Source: Schizochytrium sp. TIO01
Taxonomy: Eukaryota; Sar; Bigyra; Thraustochytrida; Thraustochytriidae
Assembly (NCBI GenBank): GCA_004764695.1
Contig: SMSO01000034.1
Location: 141,501 to 205,500, forward strand
DNA: 64,000 nt
Reading direction: 5' to 3'
Positions 1-11,067 of the stretch are shown here, in pieces. A model generated the notes under the pieces. That model was not told where the DNA came from, ran no database searches, and saw only the letters and a list, made by a program, of their open reading frames with translations. Position 1 is the stretch's first letter, and each line of letters opens with the position of its first letter. The translations under genes and the position numbers were made by a program.

Positions 1-276
1 TTGCCATTATTCGTGGACACAAAGCCAAGTTTCCCATTGGTGTCACCCCCAGGCGTTACTCGAGAAGAAATTGTAAAAGGTGCCTCTAAAGAAGTACCCC
101 CCATGGGTCCAAGATGGACTCATGATGGTCAAACGTTTGGTGATTTCCTGCAGCAGTGTGTCAACGTGTACTACTCTCTCACCCCAGAGCAAGCTGCTGA
201 AGTAGGCGAGATAAATCGTTCCCCAAGATCCTTTGTAACACGTCAGTCTACTAAAAACACTTCTTCCAATCTATGA
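1..276 (+). CDS. 3' end of an unrecognised protein gene (partial)
   Basis: The reading frame is open from the first base of the window to a TGA at 274-276, giving at least 91 residues. It enters the window from upstream, so its first codon here (TTG) need not be a start. The only feature visible is a short helical stretch ending in a Ser/Thr/Asn-rich tail. I do not recognise a family. It could also be a chance open frame, because it is short and has no upstream context. Confidence 0.3.
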   Translation: MPLFVDTKPSFPLVSPPGVTREEIVKGASKEVPPMGPRWTHDGQTFGDFLQQCVNVYYSLTPEQAAEVGEINRSPRSFVTRQSTKNTSSNL

Positions 277-1061
277 TGCGAACACGAAGCTTCGTGAGGC
301 TTGAAAAAAGTAAAAGACTATCAAAAGGTTGTTTGCCAAATAAAAGAGAGAATGGGTCCTTGCAATTATGTCTAAATTCCTGTGCATCACCGTTAGGTTG
401 GGATGCCCATTGTTATATCTTGCCCGTGGAATCAACCCTATACGAGTTCTAGTTCTAGCTCTAGCTCTAGTTAGCAAACCTTCTATGGTACTTTAAAAAA
501 GTTGCAGCAATCGCTCAAGAAAATCATGTTATCTCTTTCTAACTACATTTACAATTTTAACTATAGATTAATGTGAAAACCTTGCATAGGCATATAAAAC
601 GACGCCTTTCTTTCCATAGAGATGGCAGGGACAAGCACAAAAGAAATGAACCCTTGCAAGGAACAGCAAAACTGGAAGGAGGGACCAAGGTCCGAAAATC
701 CGTCCATGATGAAGGATAGAATCAATTTATGCTTTTAAATTAATGCAATACATATTTGCTTCTCTAAAGATATGGCTGAATACTAGCAGCTCGAATCAAT
801 CACTCAATTCCCTTCAGATCGGAACGATGTGCACGGATATAGCTCGAGCAAAGCCTTCGCAGGATTTCATATTCCAGAATCCAGGGTTCCCAAATTCACA
901 CAAACTCGATGCTGAGGAATAAGTATGTTGAGAAAAATAGATCTTTTTTTGGTTTCGAAAAAGAGATAAGAAGGTGCTTCAGAAAAAAGAAGGGAAAAAG
1001 AGATTCTTGCCCATCTCGAAAGAAGAGACAGCCAGAGAGTCTCTTGTGCATTGGAATAAAC
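277..1061. other. Intergenic, no gene seen
   Basis: AT-rich spacer between the partial gene and the 3' end of the kinase gene on the other strand. A short run of CTAG-type repeats lies at about 448-472. Open frames here are short and overlap one another without coding character. The part nearest 1061 should be the kinase 3' untranslated region. Confidence 0.5.
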
Positions 1062-3761
1062 TCAGAAATACTTCATAAAGTCAGAAGAGTCATCTTCATC
1101 TTGGTCTTTGGAACCCATAGTACTCTCGCAAAGAGTTCCAGACATCTTAACGGTATTGGCGTCAAGGCGCACTGTATCAGTATTCCCTGCACCCAATCCA
1201 GCAAGCTTGAGAGCATCAGGGCTAAGGCGAATTGTATCAGCGCAGCCAGCTGGTGCATCGCCCAGCCTGACAGTACGATCCATCATGTCTTTATCGTAGC
1301 GTAGGGTATCGCCTCCTGTAAATTTAGCTGTATCGAAAGTTGAGTCTTTGGTTGTGCTCTTGAAGTAATTCATAAAAGCCTGTTCATCAAGGGCCACGGT
1401 ACTGTCTCCACCATCAGTTTCCGCCAGAGTACCACTCTGGACCTGAAAGGTGTCAGACATCCGCACGGTTGAATCGATCCCTCCACGTGTCAGTGCTACA
1501 GTACCGGCCACACTTCCTTTGGCCAATGTTGAAGAGTCCATCTTAATCGTTCCTGCCACAGAACTTGTTGCTGTGTCACATGTACCATCCCCTCGCTCCC
1601 CTCGCTCAGCACGCTCCTTGCGGCGACGCTCTATAATGGGTAGGCACTCGTTCACAAGAGCGGATAGAGTCTTCGCCACTGAGGTTTCATGCAAAGTATT
1701 GGTATCGCATGCGGCTTGCAACTCTTTGGCTGCATCCCTGACAAACGGATGCTCCAAAAGCTCGGCACATGATTTACGCGCGTCAGGGTCCTTCATGAGA
1801 CACTGCGCGAGAAAGTCATTCATCTCTGGAGACCATTGCTCAGGCTCCTTGAATGTCGATGGCGGCTTCTTGGGAATCACAAAGAGCGCGCGCATAGGAT
1901 GCAAATGTGTAAAAGGAGGTTCGCCTTCGGCCATCTCAATCAATGTGATGCCCAAACTCCAGACATCAGCATTGGTTTTGTAACGTCCGTCCTGAATTAC
2001 TTCAGGTGCCATCCAAAATGGGGTTCCAATGGTTGTATCTGCCTTGGACTGTACTGTGCTTAGCTGTTTAGAAACACCGAAATCCGCAAGTTTAGCAAGA
2101 CCATCATTTGTGAGGAGAATATTTCCAGCCTTAATGTCACGGTGGATCATGCGCTGGTCATGCAAGTGACGTAAACCCATTAGCATGCAAACCGTAATCG
2201 CTCGAATTTCTTCTTCAGTCAGAGTTGTCCGTGTAGCCCGCATCAAATCACAAATACTTCCAGCCTCGCAAAGATCCATTATGATCCAGATGTGCCCCTC
2301 TTGCTGGTAGCTTCCATGATATCCCACCACAAAGTGATGTTTGCCCTTTTTCAGGTAGTCGATTTCTTTTCGCAGCTCCTCTGTGTCCTCAGCTTCAGTT
2401 GGCACGATTTTCACTGCACACAGCCGACCCGATGGCTTGTGCTGCGCCTTGTACACTGATCCATAAGAACCTTCGCCAAGCTCTGACAGCAACTCATATA
2501 ACTCTTCAGGATTTTGCATATTGGTAGATTCGCGCCACTTGCGGTGCGAGCCAGAGTCCCCCTCCTCTTCATCATCGTCATTGCTTTGACCTCTTGAAGG
2601 AGAGCCTTGTTTGGCTCCAGATTGCTGCTGGGCTGCCTGTTCATCGTACTTGGCCTGTAGAGCGCCATTTAGTGCAATCGGCAGGGTTTCAAACACATCA
2701 TCTTCTGATCCTGCTGACTCCTTTTTTGAAAATGGAGCTACGGGAGGTGGAGCTGCGGCATCGAACTTCACGTCAAGAGTTCCAAAAGAGATCGTGGCGT
2801 CTGGATAAGAAATCGACATTCCCTCTTTAGCGTCATTGTTATCTATTTCATCACCACTTTGTTTCTCATTTACATTTCCTGTGTCTTCATATTCCTTTCC
2901 TGAAGTATTTGCCTCTGCCTCTGCCTGTACGTCATTGGCAATTGACGAGATATTTTTGCGCACAGCCGACGCATATGACGAAGAGCGCTTGCGGCCCAGT
3001 TCAATCGGAAGTGCTTTCATGGCGGCCTCATCCACATCATCCACATCATCGCCATCATTCTTCACTATACTATCACCAGAACCAGTAGCGGGTCCTTCAA
3101 CCTCATCGCCCGAGCTCACCTCTTTATGCTCATCTTCATCTTCTGTCTTGGCAGTGACTGGAGATTTGTCGCCTTCTGATTCATTCCTGTCAGAGTCCTC
3201 TTTCGAAGAACTAAGCTCCGAAGCTTTAGCCGATGAAGGCGCAGGCTCTGGGCCCCTGGGAAGAGGTGGAGGCACAGGGAATCCCTGCTGAGCAATTGCA
3301 GTTGATGTCCCGGTTTCGGTACCTTTGCTCTCCGAGCCAGATCCGGACTGCTCTTGTTCTTTCTTCACCGGTTTCGGCAAGGTTCCAGGCAACTCTTTCT
3401 CCACCGCTTCTACGCTGTCCTCTGCAGCAACTACTTTTGCCACAGCCGCAGGCTCCACAGAAGATACACTGTCACTTTTCTCAGCTCCCGGTGAGGTATC
3501 CTCAGGCTTCTTCTCGTTAGTGTTGGTGTCATTATCCACCATAACCATTACGTCCTCATCAGCGCGGGTCTGCTGGGTCAACTGTTGCTTGCGCTCCTGT
3601 TCATGAATCATATGCTGCTGCTGTTGCATTTGTTGTTGCATTTGTTGTTGTTGCTGCTGCTGCTGCTGCTGCTGTTCCTGAAGAGACGACTTCTGTTGCT
3701 TAGGCACCGAGTTACCCGAGCTGGCCGACTTTTTTCTGCGAAATCCAAGTCTCTGCAACAT
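1062..3761 (-). CDS. Ste20-family protein kinase, MST/Hippo-like
   Basis: An 899-residue serine/threonine kinase. Residues 1-410 are disordered: a poly-Gln tract at about 29-50, then acidic, Ser-rich sequence. The kinase domain spans about 422-675, with the Gly loop GEGSYGS at 429-435, Lys451 in AVKIV, HRDIKAGN at 540-547, DFG at 560-562 and the GCK/MST activation segment GTPFWMAPE at 579-587. All catalytic residues are present, so it should be active. The tail (730-899) holds seven Thr-[VIL]-[RK] motifs and two FMxYF motifs, the second at the very C terminus. Animal MST1/2 autophosphorylate similar Thr-Met-Lys motifs in a linker to recruit MOB1; a like role here is inference. No SARAH coiled coil follows the tail, unlike MST1/2. 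The gene has a single exon. Confidence 0.9.
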   Translation of the reverse strand: MLQRLGFRRKKSASSGNSVPKQQKSSLQEQQQQQQQQQQQMQQQMQQQQHMIHEQERKQQLTQQTRADEDVMVMVDNDTNTNEKKPEDTSPGAEKSDSVSSVEPAAVAKVVAAEDSVEAVEKELPGTLPKPVKKEQEQSGSGSESKGTETGTSTAIAQQGFPVPPPLPRGPEPAPSSAKASELSSSKEDSDRNESEGDKSPVTAKTEDEDEHKEVSSGDEVEGPATGSGDSIVKNDGDDVDDVDEAAMKALPIELGRKRSSSYASAVRKNISSIANDVQAEAEANTSGKEYEDTGNVNEKQSGDEIDNNDAKEGMSISYPDATISFGTLDVKFDAAAPPPVAPFSKKESAGSEDDVFETLPIALNGALQAKYDEQAAQQQSGAKQGSPSRGQSNDDDEEEGDSGSHRKWRESTNMQNPEELYELLSELGEGSYGSVYKAQHKPSGRLCAVKIVPTEAEDTEELRKEIDYLKKGKHHFVVGYHGSYQQEGHIWIIMDLCEAGSICDLMRATRTTLTEEEIRAITVCMLMGLRHLHDQRMIHRDIKAGNILLTNDGLAKLADFGVSKQLSTVQSKADTTIGTPFWMAPEVIQDGRYKTNADVWSLGITLIEMAEGEPPFTHLHPMRALFVIPKKPPSTFKEPEQWSPEMNDFLAQCLMKDPDARKSCAELLEHPFVRDAAKELQAACDTNTLHETSVAKTLSALVNECLPIIERRRKERAERGERGDGTCDTATSSVAGTIKMDSSTLAKGSVAGTVALTRGGIDSTVRMSDTFQVQSGTLAETDGGDSTVALDEQAFMNYFKSTTKDSTFDTAKFTGGDTLRYDKDMMDRTVRLGDAPAGCADTIRLSPDALKLAGLGAGNTDTVRLDANTVKMSGTLCESTMGSKDQDEDDSSDFMKYF
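3605..3680 (-). repeat. CAG/CAA poly-glutamine microsatellite
   Basis: A trinucleotide run (CTG/TTG on the + strand) encodes the interrupted Gln tract near residues 29-50 of the kinase. Mixed CAG and CAA codons suggest an established tract rather than a fresh expansion. A short frame-shifted open frame over it is a by-product. Confidence 0.85.
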
Positions 3762-6700
3762 CTTGCTACCTTTTCAAGACGCCCTTGGCGCGAGACTCTC
3801 CACTTCCTTTCCCGCGCGCCGCCAAATCTCAATGCGCACCGTGCACGCGCTGAGACGTTTTTATCGTCTCGCCGCGGTGGCTTCCGAGCAGTTCCTGGCC
3901 GGAATCCGCCGATCTCGCCGCCACGGTGGCCGCTCTGCGCGAGTTAAAAAGCAGTCGAAGTCCAGGAGGCCTCTTAGCAACGTTTTCGCTTCACCGGACG
4001 CTCCTTCCGCGTCCGCCAGCCCCGTCCAAGCCGCAGCCGCGCGACCAGTTGCCGGCCTCTTGGCTTGCCTGCGCCTGCTGTTATAATTATACTCTCTCTT
4101 TCCCTCTCTTTCTGACAGATAACTAAACTACATCTTTCTCTTCTCTTCTGACTGCTCTCCCCTGCCACCTTAAATCGCACGAGTTTCCCCGACATCCCCA
4201 TATTATCCCCCTCTGCTCGCCCTCCACATCCACCTTAAACGTGCCGACCCCCCCCTTCGCGCCTCTTTTCAGCGGTGGGTCAAATCGCTCCTCGGGAAGA
4301 TAGAAAGGTGTGCACATGTTTCTCCGGTTTTGCCGCGCCGGTAAGAGGTCCCCGCGTTCCCCTGTTTGGGGAAAATGGGTTGCGCCAAAGACCTGTGTGG
4401 ACTTCAGAGTGTGCAGGAGGAAGTACCCTACTTATTCGAAGAAGCTACGATACCTGCATATATCGAGCGATGCCATGTTCATGGCCGCTGCAAGAGATGC
4501 AAAGACGCCGAAAAGAGACAAAGCCGCGTCAACTGGCTGGTGCTAACTGGTGGTGCCGCTATGTTCGATTTGTTGGTACGGGAATGGGTTGATTCAAAGA
4601 GTGAACATCGTTTTTGTAGCGTCTTGGCTTTTGTCTATGCTTGGTGACTCGACGCTCGAGGCGAGAGCTGTCGTCAACGCCAACACTAGCTTGCAAGCTT
4701 CAGCAGGTGGCGTGGAACAACCTAACCGATTCTCCGATCTCTTGTCGACGTACATCTTTTCCCTGATCGCAGGCGGCAAGAGCTAAGCTCGGCGGTCACG
4801 TCGAAACTATTCACTCAGGGCACAGCAGCCACGCCGCGAGCAGCCACCCATCTCTCCAAGGCAAACACGTTCATTCCTGCTTCTTCGTAGGCAGGTCCCT
4901 AAAATCAGCTCAAAATCCCTTTGCATCGCCAACTTAGGATTCAGCCAGAGCATGACCGCCGCTCTCACTTGTCAGAGGTTCCACTTGGACAAAGAAAGAC
5001 CCAAGGCCAAGTATCACCTTTGAAGTTGACGGAAGAGATGCTCTCCAAGAGAGCGAGCGATTGCGTTGAGATTCTGCCCAAGCCAGAAGGGTTCACACGA
5101 GTCTTCTCCTTCCACCTGCACAGGATAGCTGGCTAGCTAGCGAGGTACCTGCATCTGCTTCCGTCGCGACGAAACGGAGATGCCATCTCGCCAGTCTTGA
5201 CACTTAAGTGCCTCGGGAACTCCGAACCTTAGGAGCGCTACGTAGAGGACCTGTGCTCAGCCCCGGTGACCCAAGCAAAGTGGAGGACCCATCGATCGTC
5301 TCGGGGCCGCGGAGACCCTGGAGTGCTCGAGGAGCAGTCAACTAGCTTTACCTGCCGCTACACAGCTCTAGAGAGTGCTAGAGGGCTTCGTTTCTCTTAG
5401 CGTCTACTAACCTACTCTAAAGTTTGTCGCAGATTGCTTCGTTTCTGTAGGCGGCGCTCTCAAGAGCGAGGTGATTGAGTTCATGACAATTGAGGGTGTT
5501 TGTGCTAAATGCTCGATCTGAGGACCCCTCCGGACTCCATTTGAGCTGCCATGTTATGGAAAGGGCGAGTCTCGAGCTCGGGGGCTTCGGGTCTGAAAAC
5601 TTGGGTGTGAAGTACGTACAGCCAGCTTTAGGCGAACAAGTCGGGGGGGCGTCTCTTAGGTGAGGCCAGTCGTTCATTCGATCATTCATTCGATCATTCA
5701 TTCATTGATTCATTCGTTCATTCATTGATTCGCTGCAATCGACTCGTGAAAGGCACGGGCCTCTCCAGCGCAAGGCATGCGTAGTTCTGCGCGAGGCCTC
5801 TGTGACTTCTCCGCTGCCTGCTCCAGAGCTGGCGCAATACGTTCGACGAGGAAGAACCCAATGTCCTCGCGAGCTAGAAACCGAGTATTATGTGGTGCCC
5901 ACCTCCTTCTCCGCAGAAGTTGAGAGAGCGAAACTTCCTTAGGGCTGCTCGAGGCTGTCTGTCGCCTGAATGAATGCCCGGTCTAGCTAGGTCTCCCGCA
6001 GGTGTGAAATAACAAAAAGGCGGAAACGCCAGCTGTAGATTTTGCAGAACCACTGACTAGTACCTGCGGAGCTGCTACCCTTGAATAGACCAGCTCAAGG
6101 ACCCCTCCTGAAAAAGGAGCCCTGCTTCAGAGCGATACTGCCGCCGCTACGAATCTCTTGCGGCCTAACTTGTGGCTTTGTTGAGATTCAGATCGTGTCT
6201 TGGAAGGTCTTAGGTTTCTCTGGCTGATTTTATGCCCTCTTCCGCGGCGCAGGGCCAGGCTTGCTGGCCGTCGGCAGAGGCCAGAAACGACCGCCTCAGC
6301 GTTCTCCGGAAACTTGGTGGCATGCTCAAGTGAAGAACTTGACGGTCTCTAGCTTCAGGTGGCCAAAGGTGGTAGGGAGGAAGAGCCCAAGAGCCCAGCA
6401 CGTAGTCATAGTTTTTATTTGTGGTTCTTTAGATCTTCTCAAGGAATATATATATATCTTGATGGTCCTGCTCTCGGTGGATATGCGCTGTCCCTCTGAA
6501 TAAATCTATATTACAATTGGAGGAAGTAAACTAAAAAGTTGGATGCTGTGAGCACCATAAACTGCCCTCAGTTCTTCCAAGCTGCAGCGGTCAGTTTCCT
6601 TGGCGGCTAGAATCTGTCAAAGCTTTGGGATTTGCTCTCGTTTGTGATGCGCGCAACACTTTCTTCCGGAAATCGCTCCCTTGAGGCGATCCTAGCATGG

Positions 6701-7202
6701 ACTAAACCATCTGTTTTTTTATTTAAAGACTTCTTTAATTCGCTCTTTCAAAGAGCAGAAGTACTATGATTCTTGATGTTGATGCTATTATTTATCCCGG
6801 GGTTCTCCCTGAGAAAAACTAGGGAATGGTCACAACCTTCAGCCATGAAGATGCAAGTCATTTGCCGGGAATGTTTACAGACGGTATGTCTACAACAGAC
6901 TACTTAATGTGAGTAAAACTGGTGCGACTTGTCAATTTACTGAGAAGCTTGAGTTTTTCTCGAATGAATACTACAATCAAGAAGTGTGATTTTACATAAT
7001 ATTCTTTTCATTCTTTTCGTACAAAACCTTGTATTGGATATATGTATCATTGTCTCTGGTAATATCAAGTATCTGCCATTTTCGTGGCATGAAAGACCAA
7101 GATTTATTTCACAACAAAACCTTAACGAGCTGATTTGTCAAATTCGAATCGCTAGTAGTCTAAAGAGCACGCATTAAACTAGAAGTACGAACGATAGGCC
7201 CC
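3762..7202. other. Long spacer without recognisable gene
   Basis: The first 300 bases should hold the kinase promoter (transcribed leftward), including a pyrimidine-rich stretch at 4092-4160. From about 4270 to 6480 the DNA is GC-richer, with overlapping open frames of at most 105 codons in several frames and no family I recognise. A tetranucleotide-like CATT/GATT repeat lies at 5680-5730. Around 5134-5153 lies a 20-base segment rich in CTAG and GGTACC that recurs exactly near 30627. From 6500 to 7202 the sequence is AT-rich and is probably the promoter of the first TIR gene. Confidence 0.5.
5678..5733. repeat. CATT/GATT short tandem repeat
   Basis: Imperfect repeats of ATTCATTC/GATCATTC over about 55 bases. 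The same motif style recurs at 29396-29430 and 32415-32470, so it is a genome-wide simple-repeat type in this organism. Confidence 0.75.
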
Positions 7203-8741
7203 ATGACTAAGCACCCAAAAGAATGCAAGTGTTTCTCCGTGGGAGTTCCAGGTAGTATCGTCGTACATCAGAAATCAATGACGGGTCTCGTTCTGGCGCA
7301 GAAGAATAACGCTGCATCCAGAAGTGGCTCGCTCGAAAAAGGGTTTTACGTATGTGCTACCCCAAACACAACGTCAGCACTGAAGCCTGGAGATCAGATT
7401 CAAGCAATTGAGACGATAAATTCTAGCCCATTCACAAAGGGTAGGAGCAACACCACAAACAACTTCATCAGTCATCTCAGCATTTCCAACGTCCTTCAAG
7501 TTCTTCGCAATGCCCCGAAACACGGTTTGTGGTTCATGGTCATGCGACCTTCCGTAAGGTCAAATCTGGATGGTCTGAAGAACTTGAAAAAGCATACTGT
7601 GCATGAAGCCAATGGTATTAAAGCTGCTCAGACACCACCAGAGGCTGTGACGCCGATAGTAAATTTAGAGACGGTCTCTTTGCCAAAACCTGAGTCACAA
7701 GTTACTCAACAAACCAACACCACGGGACCTCCGTCAAATCTTGCTGCTAAGGACTCTGCTGTAGAATACACGATATCCTCCAAGCCTCCAGGTAGAGATA
7801 GCGACAAAATTAATCGACAAGATTGCTATGGGAGAACCGCTCTAATGCAGGCATGTATGGGTCTCAATCGAGATATTATGAACTGTGAAGTAGTCAAAGA
7901 ACTGGTCAAGAAGTCTAACGTATTCCTAGTGGATAAGAAAGGCCGGACGGCATTGATCCATGCATGCAAAGCGACGTCAAACGAAGAGTTCGCGATATCC
8001 ATATTGCAAGTACTGTCTCTAGAAAACTGCTTACTTTCTGCAGAAGCACGCAAGAAGTTAGTTGATGTAGCTGACGTGGATGGCAAAACGGCGTTGATGT
8101 ATGCATGTAGAAATGGCTATGCCGAGGTAGCCAAAATTCTTATTCATGAGTTTCAAGCGGATGTTGTTTTGCGAGACAAGAAAGGTTCAGACGCATATAT
8201 CTATTCGTGTGAACCCTTACACGATGCGATGGTTGAAATACAGGAGGTCCTCTCAGAGTCGTCGATGTTTACACAACGCGCATTGACGTATGAATATGAT
8301 TGTTTCATGGCGCATTCGTGGGGTCATAGGAACCAAACTCACAAACGAATTGAACGTATTAGCGCCAAGCTTCGAGGTCATGGCCTGAAGCCCTGGGTCG
8401 ACACTGCGCAGATAAGGCGAACGTTCGTTCAGACCATTGCGGAAGGTATTGACAAGTCGCGGAAATTTGTTGTTTTCCTTACTCAAGATTACATGGAAAA
8501 GCTTAAAAATCCAGGCGGGGTGAGCGAGTACTGCAGTATGGAGTTTGGGTATGTGCATATGCAAAACCGAAAAAATGATGTCATCGTGGTCATTCTTCAG
8601 CACTGCATGCTAAATACTCAATCTTGGAGTGGCCCTTTCCTCATGCGACAACATGACTGTGTTTTCATTGACTTTTCCTCTGAAGAACTTGAGAAGAAAA
8701 ACTTTCACAAACTCTTACACATGATCAACTTAAATTTCTGA
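7203..8741 (+). CDS. PDZ-ankyrin-TIR protein
   Basis: A 512-residue protein. Residues about 15-116 look like a PDZ domain: a GSIVV strand, the GDQI turn at 63-66, and a closing helix NVLQVLRNAP before the last strand. A Pro/Thr/Ser linker follows. About four ankyrin repeats cover 206-350, with GRTALMQAC, GRTALIHAC and GKTALMYAC cores. The C terminus (363-512) is a TIR domain: strand A YDCFMAHSWG, LRGHGLKPWVD in the BB-loop region, SRKFVVFLTQDY, and CSMEF with Glu447 at the position of the NADase glutamate of plant and SARM1 TIRs. TIR domains act as NAD-cleaving enzymes or as adaptors; which applies here is unknown. No membrane segment or signal peptide is evident. It is the first of three related + strand genes. 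Confidence 0.85.
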   Translation: MTKHPKECKCFSVGVPGSIVVHQKSMTGLVLAQKNNAASRSGSLEKGFYVCATPNTTSALKPGDQIQAIETINSSPFTKGRSNTTNNFISHLSISNVLQVLRNAPKHGLWFMVMRPSVRSNLDGLKNLKKHTVHEANGIKAAQTPPEAVTPIVNLETVSLPKPESQVTQQTNTTGPPSNLAAKDSAVEYTISSKPPGRDSDKINRQDCYGRTALMQACMGLNRDIMNCEVVKELVKKSNVFLVDKKGRTALIHACKATSNEEFAISILQVLSLENCLLSAEARKKLVDVADVDGKTALMYACRNGYAEVAKILIHEFQADVVLRDKKGSDAYIYSCEPLHDAMVEIQEVLSESSMFTQRALTYEYDCFMAHSWGHRNQTHKRIERISAKLRGHGLKPWVDTAQIRRTFVQTIAEGIDKSRKFVVFLTQDYMEKLKNPGGVSEYCSMEFGYVHMQNRKNDVIVVILQHCMLNTQSWSGPFLMRQHDCVFIDFSSEELEKKNFHKLLHMINLNF

Positions 8742-11067
8742 AATGCTTTGCACTCCCCCCCCCCCCTGGAAGGCAATTTCTCTTAAATGGGAAGGGGCGT
8801 CTTACGTTTTTCAGTTGGGTGATACAAATTGTAGGTTTCCCAAATTCAATTCATCATCACACAGGCCTGCTGTGGTCTCTTTTTATATCTAGCTACATAT
8901 GGAAGAACTGTGCGACTATAGGCCTATAATATATAAATTGATATCTAAATAACTCTAATTGATGGTCTGCTTATGTTTTATGCTGTTGACACTGGGCACT
9001 CGAAGTGGTAATGATGGTTGAAGGCAATTTGAAAGTTGGTGTTCAGGAATGCAGATAAAAGAGGTTCATTCAATCCAGCATTGATCACCTCGCACCAGCT
9101 CCTGAGTACGAAAAATGACAATTCAAATGAGTGTATACACCAAGCAATCCCTTACGTCCTCCTTTGATCTTAAGGTTGGACGGACAGACTCAATGACTAA
9201 GAGGGCGTGAGTGTTCATGAATGCACCTCGCAGCCTAAGCTCTTGCTCTGCTCTATTTGACTTTAAATGGCTTAGAGTTGTGCAAGGCAATTACACCTGC
9301 TCATCATTAGTCAATTCAAGAATAGAAGCACTTGAATCGTTAATGGAAGATAGAGGGTTCATGTTATACATATAGAGACCTTGTTTGGGTTCATTGATTT
9401 AAGATCGATTTGCTGCAAATTAACCAGTTGAAAGGAAGAATGATGCATATATTTAGTTACTTTCGCCTGAAAGTGTAAACAGGAACAGGGTTGAAAGGTC
9501 ACAAATACCCGCGCGCTTACTACCCGATGAAGAGATACTAGGTTCTTATTCCAACTTGTTGTGTACTCCCGAACAAAGAAGCGAAGAAGCCGTACTCAAC
9601 TAATCCGTGAATCCTATCAAGTGCTGCTCGACGCAATCGCGTTTTTACTATTGCACAAAGCAGTATTTCAAGTGGCCTGGAAACCTCAGGTCGTGGTAAA
9701 CATCTAAAATGGCAAGCCGCAATGGATTTTTCGCAGTAAATTTTCCAAGCAAAGATAGGAAGAGCTACCTACCTATACGTCTCATCATAATATTGAAGAT
9801 TGCCGAACACGCATGCTTTTCCTCTTTACTCACGTTTTGGCCCAAGAATTCACGGATGATAATTGTTGTTTAACTCGTGGGTAGAAAAAGATACCTTGCT
9901 ATTATTTCTGGCTTTTGCCTTTGGAAGGGTTAGGTGTCAAGTTCAAACTTGAATCATCAAATGATCATTGTCAAACGAGCGCCCCCCCTGTACCCACTTC
10001 GCGATGATTCTAGGCAGAGCCTAATTAGTTATGGAATAAGTTCAGACCACTTAAGCCGGGAAAAAAAGTTAGGCTTAATTGGATTTGTCTCTGAGTTTAG
10101 TCTGTAAAGTTTGCTGTAAAAGACGGACTGCTTGCACCTCATCCTTGTCTTATACGAGTGCAGCCAGGTAGGTTAGTCACTTTTCCCAAGACCAATAGTA
10201 CCTTCTGAAATTTTCAGAAGTCCGTGACTAGCTTTATTAATTTCATGTTTTTATTTTCTTAACATCATAGAGAAAAAGTTGAGTAGTTGGCTTGGACACC
10301 ACGTCGACAGTATTACACAACTTCATAGCGAGTGGGTGATGGCTTGTAAGATTTAGGTTTAATGGGTGTTTAAAATTGAAGTGTCCTTTGTCTGGGTCGA
10401 GTTTATAAAATAATCGCCGAGTAAATGTAAGTGAAATAAAAATAAAAAACAGCTTTTGGGTCGCAGGAGTTTGAGTAAAATGAGCCTATTGCTTTTGAAG
10501 AAGAAGTTGAAATCGTCGAATCGGACGACTTGAAGCTATGAACTTTTGTGCCAAGTATATTGTATTTCGTTGCTTGTATCAGAGCCTCCTTCTGACGACG
10601 TTTTACGAATCTTTTTTTCAATGGCAAGCAGAGGTAAGTTTGAAGGTACGACCGCTCCCGCAATTCATTTTTTTTTCAACTTTTCAAATTCTAATATATC
10701 CTACTGCGGCCATACATATGTATGATTGATTAAATTTTTTAATTTTTGAAAGGAGTGAAATTTAATTAAAACTTTAAAACTTATTGGATTGATTTTGTTT
10801 TTCAAGATTCGTTCATCATACTCTCACCAATCAGCAACTCTTCGTAAAACCTTACTGAGTAAAACTTCAAGTATAAATTTCAGATCTCAGAATCGACAGA
10901 TTTCTTTATCTCTAAGTTTTAAATGGGTGGCAGGCACTAAACACAATTTTCTTCTAGGAACTCAGATGACGGAGGGTTAGACTGCAGCAGAACCTCAACT
11001 CGCTGATCTTCACAAACTCAAAACATCGCTAAAGAGAGTCAAACAAATAACTTCAACAATAGCCAAC
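8742..11067. other. Spacer with diverged copies of blocks seen near the third TIR gene
   Basis: No coding region is recognised over 2.3 kb. A C run follows the first TIR gene at 8755-8766. Blocks at about 9007-9050, 9451-9510 and 10134-10210 resemble, in the same order, blocks at about 17517-17575, 18001-18065 and 18293-18370 upstream of the third TIR gene. The shared words include a 16-base exact match at 10134 and 18293. The best explanation is an old duplication of TIR gene plus upstream DNA. Confidence 0.55.

Noticed and set aside
1062-1560. SARAH domain expected after an MST-type kinase
   Set aside because: No amphipathic helix of SARAH type is present; the frame stops directly after FMKYF.
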